Assembly (NCBI RefSeq): GCF_009932335.1
Contig: NZ_BLJF01000001.1
Location: 310,001 to 374,000 of the forward strand
From: Pseudomonas asiatica
GTDB taxonomy: Bacteria > Pseudomonadota > Gammaproteobacteria > Pseudomonadales > Pseudomonadaceae
Direction: 5' to 3'
DNA length: 64,000 nucleotides
The notes beneath the pieces are model-generated. The model had not been told where the DNA came from. It was given only the letters and a program-made list of their open reading frames with translations, and ran no database searches. The translations under genes and the position numbers were made by a program. Below are positions 58,833 through 64,000 of the stretch, one piece after another; within the stretch, counting starts at the first letter, position 1; each line of letters begins with the position of its first letter.

Positions 58833-60014
58833 ATGACCCGTATCGGAACCCCCTTGTCGCCCACTGCGACCCGTGTACTGCTCTGCGGCTGTGGCGAGCT
58901 GGGCAAGGAAGTGGTGATCGAGCTGCAGCGCCTGGGCGTCGAAGTGATCGCCGTCGACCGCTACGCCAATGCCCCGGCGATGCAGGTGGCGCACCGCAGC
59001 CACGTGGTCAACATGCTCGATGGCGTGGCCCTGCGCGCGGTGATCGAGGCCGAGAAGCCGCACTACATCGTCCCTGAAATCGAAGCCATCGCCACCGCCA
59101 CCTTGGTCGAGCTGGAAAACGAAGGCTTCAACGTGGTGCCGACCGCCCGCGCCACCCAGCTCACCATGAACCGTGAAGGCATCCGCCGCCTGGCCGCCGA
59201 AGAACTGGACCTGCCAACCTCGCCGTACCACTTCGCCGACACCTACGAAGACTACGCCAAGGCCGTGGCCGATGTTGGCTACCCATGCGTGGTCAAACCG
59301 GTGATGAGCTCGTCGGGCAAGGGCCAGAGCCTGCTGCGCAGCGATGCCGACCTGCAGAAGTCGTGGGCCTACGCCCAGGAAGGCGGCCGCGCCGGCAAAG
59401 GCCGGGTCATCGTCGAGGGCTTCATCGACTTCGAATACGAAATCACCCTGCTGACCGTGCGCCACGTCGGTGGCACCACCTTCCTCGAGCCAGTCGGCCA
59501 CCGCCAGGAGAAGGGTGACTACCAGGAATCGTGGCAGCCGCAGGCCATGAGCCCGAAGGCGCTGGCCGAGTCGCAGCGGGTGGCCAAGGCGGTCACCGAT
59601 GCCCTGGGCGGTCGTGGCCTGTTTGGCGTGGAACTGTTCGTGAAGGGCGACCAGGTGTGGTTCAGCGAAGTCTCGCCGCGCCCGCATGACACCGGCCTGG
59701 TGACCCTGATTTCCCAGGACCTGTCGCAGTTTGCCCTGCATGCCCGCGCCATTCTTGGCCTGCCAATTCCGGTTGTGCGCCAGTTCGGCCCTTCGGCTTC
59801 GGCGGTGATCTTGCCCGAGGGGCAGTCGCAGCAGACCAGCTTTGCCAACCTGGGTGCGGCGCTGAGCGAGCCGGATACCGCCATTCGCCTGTTCGGCAAG
59901 CCGGAAATCAACGGTACCCGCCGCATGGGCGTGTGTCTGGCGCGTGACGAATCGGTCGAAGCGGCGCGTGCCAAGGCGACCCGTGCTTCGCAGGCGGTCA
60001 AGGTCGAGTTCTGA
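58833..60014 (+). CDS. purT: Formate-dependent phosphoribosylglycinamide formyltransferase 2
   Basis: This 393-residue ATP-grasp enzyme makes formyl-GAR from GAR, formate and ATP, an alternative to PurN. The N-terminal domain has [12 protein letters not shown] (about 13-24), the ATP-grasp core has [14 protein letters not shown] (about 151-164) and [14 protein letters not shown] [13 protein letters not shown] near 280. Length and order are standard. A TAGAAT at 58760-58765 may serve as a -10 element. Confidence 0.96.
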   Translation: MTRIGTPLSPTATRVLLCGCGELGKEVVIELQRLGVEVIAVDRYANAPAMQVAHRSHVVNMLDGVALRAVIEAEKPHYIVPEIEAIATATLVELENEGFNVVPTARATQLTMNREGIRRLAAEELDLPTSPYHFADTYEDYAKAVADVGYPCVVKPVMSSSGKGQSLLRSDADLQKSWAYAQEGGRAGKGRVIVEGFIDFEYEITLLTVRHVGGTTFLEPVGHRQEKGDYQESWQPQAMSPKALAESQRVAKAVTDALGGRGLFGVELFVKGDQVWFSEVSPRPHDTGLVTLISQDLSQFALHARAILGLPIPVVRQFGPSASAVILPEGQSQQTSFANLGAALSEPDTAIRLFGKPEINGTRRMGVCLARDESVEAARAKATRASQAVKVEF

Positions 60015-60017
60015 TCC

Positions 60018-60121
60018 GATTGGGGCTGCGTTGCAGCCCTTCGCGGGCACGCCCGCTCCCACAGGTTTCGGCGCTACCCCTGTGGGAGCGGGCGTGCCCG
60101 CGAAGGGCCGCAACGCGGCCC
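60018..60121. repeat. REP pair between convergent purT and MFS gene
   Basis: GGGGCTGCGTTGCAGCCCTT and GGGCCGCAACGCGGCCCC bound two facing GCCCGCTCCCACAGG elements. The whole block of about 104 bases is nearly palindromic and fills the gap between the two convergent genes. Confidence 0.88.
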
Positions 60122-60128
60122 CATTTAC

Positions 60129-61430
60129 TTACAGCTGCGTATTGCGGGTCTCTTTCAGGCACAGCACGGCAATCAAGCTGATCACCGCCGCCACCGAAAC
60201 ATAACCCCCCACCCAGCTCAACCCACCCATGCTCACCAGCTTCTGGGCAAAGAACGGTGCCGCCGAGGCGCCGACGATGCCGCCCAGGTTATAGGCCGCC
60301 GAAGCGCCGGTATAACGCACGTGGGTCGGGAACAGTTCAGGCAGCAGTGCCCCCATCGGCGCAAAGGTCACGCCCATCAGGAACAGTTCGATGGCCAGGA
60401 ACAGCGCCACGCCTGCGGTCGACCCCGAAGTCAGCAGCGGCTCCATGGTAAAGCCCGAGGCCACCGCCAGCAGGCCGCCGACGATCAGCACCGGTTTGCG
60501 CCCGTAGCGGTCGCTGAGCCAGGCCGACAGTGGTGTGGCCAGGGCCATGAACACTACCGCGAAGCACAGCAGGCCAAGGAACGTCTCGCGGCTGTAGCCC
60601 AGCGTGGTCACGCCATAGCTCAGCGAGAACACCGTGGAGATGTAGAACAGCGCGTAGCACACCACCATCGCCGCTGCGCCCAGCAGGGTCGGCAGCCAGT
60701 ATCTGGAAAACAGGTCGACCACCGGCATTTTCACCCGCTCGTGGCGGGCGACGGCCTTGGCGAACACCGGGCTTTCTTCAAGCTTCAGGCGCACATACAG
60801 GCCCACCAGTACCAGCGCGGCGCTGAGCAGGAACGGAATGCGCCAGCCCCACTCGCGGAACTGCTCGTCGCTGAGTACCAGGGCCAGGCTCAGGAACAGG
60901 CCGTTGGCGGCCAAAAAGCCGATCGACGGGCCCAGCTGCGGGAACATGCCGAACCAGGCGCGCTTGCCTTCGGGCGCGTTCTCGGTGGCCAGCAAGGCCG
61001 CGCCACCCCATTCGCCACCCAGGCCCAGGCCTTGGCCAAAGCGCAGCAGGCAGAGGATGATCGGCGCCCATACACCAATGCTGTCATAGCCCGGCAGCAC
61101 GCCGATGGCTGTGGTGGACACGCCCATCAGCAGCAGCGAGGCGACCAGGGTCGACTTGCGGCCGATACGGTCGCCAAAGTGGCCGAACAGTGCCGAGCCC
61201 AGCGGGCGCGCCAGGAAGGCGATACCGAAGGTGAGGAAGGCCGCCAGCATCTGCGCGGTGCCTGACCCGGACGGGAAGAACACCGGGCCGATCACCAGGG
61301 CGGCGGCAGTGGCGTAGACGTAGAAATCGTAGAACTCGATGGCGGTGCCGATGAAGCTGGCGGTGGCTACCCGCGCGGGCGAGTTGACCGGCGCGGCAGG
61401 CGCTTCGGCATAGGTGCTGCTGGTTGTCAT
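60129..61430 (-). CDS. MFS transporter, metabolite:H+ symporter (MHS) family
   Basis: This 433-residue protein has 12 predicted membrane segments. Signatures are ASFIGTAIEFYDFYVYATAA at residues 24-43, the cytoplasmic loop FGHFGDRIGRKSTL, and the GQGLGLGGEWGGAAL block, all typical of the MHS group (ShiA, PcaT, KgtP, ProP). Substrates are usually dicarboxylates, shikimate, protocatechuate or betaine; none can be named here. ATG 61430 has AGGGA eight bases upstream. The 275-base gap upstream (61431-61705) holds no gene I can see. Confidence 0.85.
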   Translation of the reverse strand: MTTSSTYAEAPAAPVNSPARVATASFIGTAIEFYDFYVYATAAALVIGPVFFPSGSGTAQMLAAFLTFGIAFLARPLGSALFGHFGDRIGRKSTLVASLLLMGVSTTAIGVLPGYDSIGVWAPIILCLLRFGQGLGLGGEWGGAALLATENAPEGKRAWFGMFPQLGPSIGFLAANGLFLSLALVLSDEQFREWGWRIPFLLSAALVLVGLYVRLKLEESPVFAKAVARHERVKMPVVDLFSRYWLPTLLGAAAMVVCYALFYISTVFSLSYGVTTLGYSRETFLGLLCFAVVFMALATPLSAWLSDRYGRKPVLIVGGLLAVASGFTMEPLLTSGSTAGVALFLAIELFLMGVTFAPMGALLPELFPTHVRYTGASAAYNLGGIVGASAAPFFAQKLVSMGGLSWVGGYVSVAAVISLIAVLCLKETRNTQL

Positions 61431-61705
61431 TGAATAGGTCCCTGACAGTCTGGTCCGGCTCCATTGGGATAAGCCCCGCGGTGTGCAATGCAAAAGGGCA
61501 GGCACGGTGGCGCGGGCGCCGGAGCGTTTTGTTGTTGTGTGCGCCCGACTGACGATAGCCCAAGGGGGATAGGGGCGGGGGCGGGCACTGTTCGGGGTGT
61601 TGAAGCAGGACCGCGGGGCGTGTCAGTGGAGCGGACTGGCCGTGGAGCGCCGGGTGCGGGTAGCAGGCGGGACGGCGGGGCTGGGTAAGCGTGACCCGAG
61701 TATAG

Positions 61706-62911
61706 CTATCGGGTCACGGTCCACACCAGTACCTTGCTGGCACAATTGTCCTCTGTTTCGAGGATTTCCAGGCGATAGCGGCCGATCTTCAGGCAAACGG
61801 CGCTTTCCGGGATGCTTTCCAGCGCTTCGGTGACCAGCCCGTTGAGGGTTTTCGGCCCGCCGTCGCAGGGCAGGTGCCAGCCCAGGCTGCGGTTGATCTC
61901 GCGCAGCGAAGCAGTGCCGTCGATGACGAAAGTGCCATCGGGCTGCGGGTGCACGTGGGGGTTGTCCAGGCTGTGTTCATCCTCGAACTCGCCAACGATC
62001 TCTTCGAGGATGTCTTCCAGGGTGACGATGCCCAGCACTTCGCCGTACTCGTCCACCACCACGCCCAGGCGGCGCTGCTGCTTGTGGAAGTTCAGCAGCT
62101 GCATTTGCAGGGGCGTGCTCTCGGGCACGAAATAGGGCTCGTAGCAGGCGCCGAGCAGCATCTCCAGGGTCAGCTCGGCCTTGGGCAGCAGGTGGCTGAT
62201 CAGCTTGGTATTGAGGATAGCTTCAACCTGGTTGATGTCGCTGTGGTACACCGGCAGGCGGGTGTGGCGGCTGACGATCAGTTGCTCGATGATGCGTTCG
62301 ATCGGCTCGTCGAGGCTGATGCCGTCCACTTCGTTGCGCGGTACCAGGATGTCGTTGACGGTCATCTTGTCCAGTGACTGCAGGCCGTCGAGCAGGCCGT
62401 GGCGCGGTGCTTCGTGTTCCTCATCCTCGTCGAATTCGTCGGCTTCCTGCGGGTGCAGGGCCACGGCCGTGGGTTGCACGCGGAACGGACGCAGGATCAG
62501 CTTGGCAATGCCATCCAGCAGGCAGGCTAGCGGTTGCAGCAGGGCGAGGGGTACTTTCAGCAGGCTGGTGCCGAGGCTGACGAACGCCTGCGGGTTGCGC
62601 CGGGCCAGGCGCCGCGGCAGGTATTCGGCAAATACCAGCAGGACGAGGGTGGCGGCCAACCCGGCCAGCCAGAAGCCGTGCTCGCCGCTATGGCGCTGGC
62701 CAAGCAGGCAGGCCAGGCCCAGTACCAGCAGCTTGCCCAGGCTGGCGCACAGCACCAGGGCCTGGGCCGGCAGCACGGGCTGGCCGTCCTCGCCGGTGCG
62801 CAGCGTGCCATTGAGTTGCAGGCGGGCGGCGTCCACCGCGGTGAACAGCGCCGACCACAACAGGGCCAGTGCCAGGGTGCCGAATAGCGGTGCGTACGGC
62901 AGGGTATCCAT
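61706..62911 (-). CDS. CNNM/CorB-type protein (DUF21 membrane domain, CBS pair, CorC domain)
   Basis: This 401-residue protein has a DUF21 membrane domain (about 1-150, four hydrophobic segments), a CBS pair (about 180-310; VPRNEVDGISLDEPIERIIE and VVDEYGEVLGIVTLEDILEE) and a C-terminal CorC-type FAD-like domain (about 315-400). It is labelled 'hemolysin-related' in old databases, but the family acts in Mg2+/Co2+ efflux or transport. It lies 9 bases after the YpjD-like gene stop and is probably co-transcribed with it. Confidence 0.87.
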   Translation of the reverse strand: MDTLPYAPLFGTLALALLWSALFTAVDAARLQLNGTLRTGEDGQPVLPAQALVLCASLGKLLVLGLACLLGQRHSGEHGFWLAGLAATLVLLVFAEYLPRRLARRNPQAFVSLGTSLLKVPLALLQPLACLLDGIAKLILRPFRVQPTAVALHPQEADEFDEDEEHEAPRHGLLDGLQSLDKMTVNDILVPRNEVDGISLDEPIERIIEQLIVSRHTRLPVYHSDINQVEAILNTKLISHLLPKAELTLEMLLGACYEPYFVPESTPLQMQLLNFHKQQRRLGVVVDEYGEVLGIVTLEDILEEIVGEFEDEHSLDNPHVHPQPDGTFVIDGTASLREINRSLGWHLPCDGGPKTLNGLVTEALESIPESAVCLKIGRYRLEILETEDNCASKVLVWTVTR

Positions 62912-62920
62912 GGGCGGCCG

Positions 62921-63730
62921 TCAGATATGCAGGATGAATTCGCGAACCAGCTTGCTGCCGAAATAGGCCAGCATCAGCAGGCAGAAACCGGCCAGCGTCC
63001 AGCGGATGGCCTTGTGGCCACGCCAGCCCAGGCGGGTACGGCCCCACAGCAGCACGCTGAACACCACCCAGGCGATACAGGCCAGCAGGGTCTTGTGTAC
63101 CAGGTGCTGGGCGAACAGGTTGTCGAGGAACAGCCAACCGGAGATCAGCGACAGCGACAGCAGGCACCAGCCAGCCCAGAGGAAGCCGAACAGCAGGCTT
63201 TCCATGGTTTGCAGCGGCGGGAAGTTGCGGATCAGCCCGGACGGGTGCTTGTTCTTCAGTTGGCGGTCTTGCAGCAGCAACAGCAGGGCCTGGAACACCG
63301 CAATGGTGAACAGCCCATAGGCCAGGATCGACAGCAGGATATGCGCGAGGATGCCCGGCTCTTCGTTGACCAGCGGCACCGTGCCGGGGGGCGCGAACTG
63401 GGCCAGCAGCGCGGTCACCGCGCCCAGCGGGAACAGCAGCACCAGCAGGTTTTCCACGGGTATGCGCAAGCAGGCCAGCAGGGTCAGGGCGATGACGGCC
63501 ACCGCGATCAGGCTGGCGGCACTGAAGAAGTCCAGGCTCAGGCCCAGCGGGGTGATCAGCTGGAAGAACAGCGCACCGGCCTGGGCGAGTACCGCGAAGG
63601 TACCCAGCAGGGCAAGCAGGCGCTTGTCGGCCTTGCGGTTCTGGGCAAGGTAAGAGCCCTGGTAGATGGCCGCTGCTATATATAGGCCGGCGGCGATCAG
63701 GTTGGGGATGAGGCTGGGTGAGGAGAACAT
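62921..63730 (-). CDS. Cytochrome c assembly (CcsA/YpjD) family membrane protein
   Basis: This 269-residue protein has eight hydrophobic segments. Conserved histidines lie in ILAHILLSIL and QHLVHKTLLACIAWVVF, the latter near residue 220, in a GxWA-like context that reads GFLWAGWCLLS. YpjD is a haem-binding-like homologue of CcmC/CcsA whose role is unclear; it is often near ffh and rpsP. The ATG at 63730 has GAGG-like AGGACTT upstream. Confidence 0.85.
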   Translation of the reverse strand: MFSSPSLIPNLIAAGLYIAAAIYQGSYLAQNRKADKRLLALLGTFAVLAQAGALFFQLITPLGLSLDFFSAASLIAVAVIALTLLACLRIPVENLLVLLFPLGAVTALLAQFAPPGTVPLVNEEPGILAHILLSILAYGLFTIAVFQALLLLLQDRQLKNKHPSGLIRNFPPLQTMESLLFGFLWAGWCLLSLSLISGWLFLDNLFAQHLVHKTLLACIAWVVFSVLLWGRTRLGWRGHKAIRWTLAGFCLLMLAYFGSKLVREFILHI

Positions 63731-63802
63731 AAGTCCTGGTTGGCGAGCCTTAAAGAGACGGAGTTTGGCATAGATCGCGCTGGTCTAGGAAGACTGGCAG
63801 AC

Positions 63803-63903
63803 TGCGGTGCGGCATTCGCGGGCGCGCCCGCTCCCACAGGGATCGCGCCGCTCTTCAGGATGGTGATGTTCCTGTGGGAGCAGGTTCACCCGCGAAGAGG
63901 CCG
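63803..63903. repeat. REP pair upstream of the YpjD-like gene
   Basis: CGCGGGCGCGCCCGCTCCCA and the inverse CTGTGGGAGCAGGTTCACCC flank about 35 bases. It lies between the ypjD-type gene and a promoter-like sequence at the window end. Confidence 0.85.
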
Positions 63904-63963
63904 GCACAGCCACCGAATATCTACCCGGCCGCCAGCAAGGTGTGCGCCGCCGCCGCACTTCGC

Positions 63964-63969
63964 TATAAT
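63964..63969 (+). promoter_or_regulatory. TATAAT -10 element near the window end
   Basis: A perfect TATAAT is followed by a GC-rich discriminator (CGCCGCC). The -35 region is weak (TGTGCG at a 17-base spacing). The downstream gene is outside the window; ffh is usual beside YpjD/CorB genes in pseudomonads, but nothing here shows it. Confidence 0.5.
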
Positions 63970-64000
63970 CGCCGCCTTGCTGTGTCCGGCGGGTATGCAT

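Overview
The window looks like a chromosomal segment of a Pseudomonas putida-group bacterium. The supporting signs are high G+C with strong G/C third-position bias, an Entner-Doudoroff glucose locus (gtsBCD-oprB, hexR, zwf-pgl-eda), a Xcp-type type II secretion (T2SS) cluster, a CumA-like multicopper oxidase next to tadA, and many short palindromic REP elements of the kind scattered through P. putida genomes. No rRNA, tRNA, CRISPR array, transposase or integrase was recognised.

Layout. (1) 1-8411: glucose uptake and oxidation. The end of gtsB, then gtsC, gtsD and porin oprB, a hexose-6-phosphate mutarotase, the divergent regulator hexR, and the zwf-pgl-eda operon closed by a strong terminator. 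HexR probably binds a dyad in the hexR/zwf gap. (2) 8441-18520: leuA with a candidate leader peptide, an M23 peptidase with xseA, a LysR regulator divergent from a TauE/SafE permease, a conserved zinc-ribbon protein, and guaB-guaA. (3) 18541-25795: a sulfatase-type membrane enzyme, then an inserted cassette holding an ADP-ribosyltransferase toxin and an ADP-ribosylglycohydrolase immunity protein. The cassette is flanked by a 291/292-bp direct repeat that duplicates the start of cumA; intact cumA and tadA follow. (4) 25796-31961: mltF, purL and a NIF3-like small protein. (5) 32065-48853: a secretion locus. It has a tatABC set, gspK, an orphan Rhs tail inserted between duplicated pieces of a PhoX/DUF839 gene, that gene itself, a SoxB/5'-nucleotidase-fold lipoprotein with lost metal ligands, and gspC-D-E-F-G-H-I-J-L-M-N. 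Pho-box-like repeats lie between the two divergent lipoprotein genes and between tatA and gspK. (6) 49101-55337: a two-partner secretion pair (TpsA/TpsB). (7) 55498-64000: L,D-transpeptidase, two NUDIX hydrolases, gamma-carbonic anhydrase, DUF1289, a VUT-family transporter, purT, an MHS-family permease, a CorB/CNNM-like protein and a YpjD-like protein.

The secretion locus reads as one functional unit. Tat would export folded, twin-arginine lipoprotein phosphatases and the T2SS would carry them across the outer membrane, plausibly under phosphate starvation through PhoB.

The most unusual signal is that the two toxin-type insertions (ADP-ribosyltransferase pair and Rhs tail) share one architecture. 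Each is foreign cargo bounded on both sides by a diverged partial copy of the neighbouring core gene. This suggests arrival by homologous recombination with DNA from a relative rather than by transposition. Further points of interest are a REP element inside the gspJ leader, a candidate leu leader peptide, and a small gene cut by the toxin-cassette junction.
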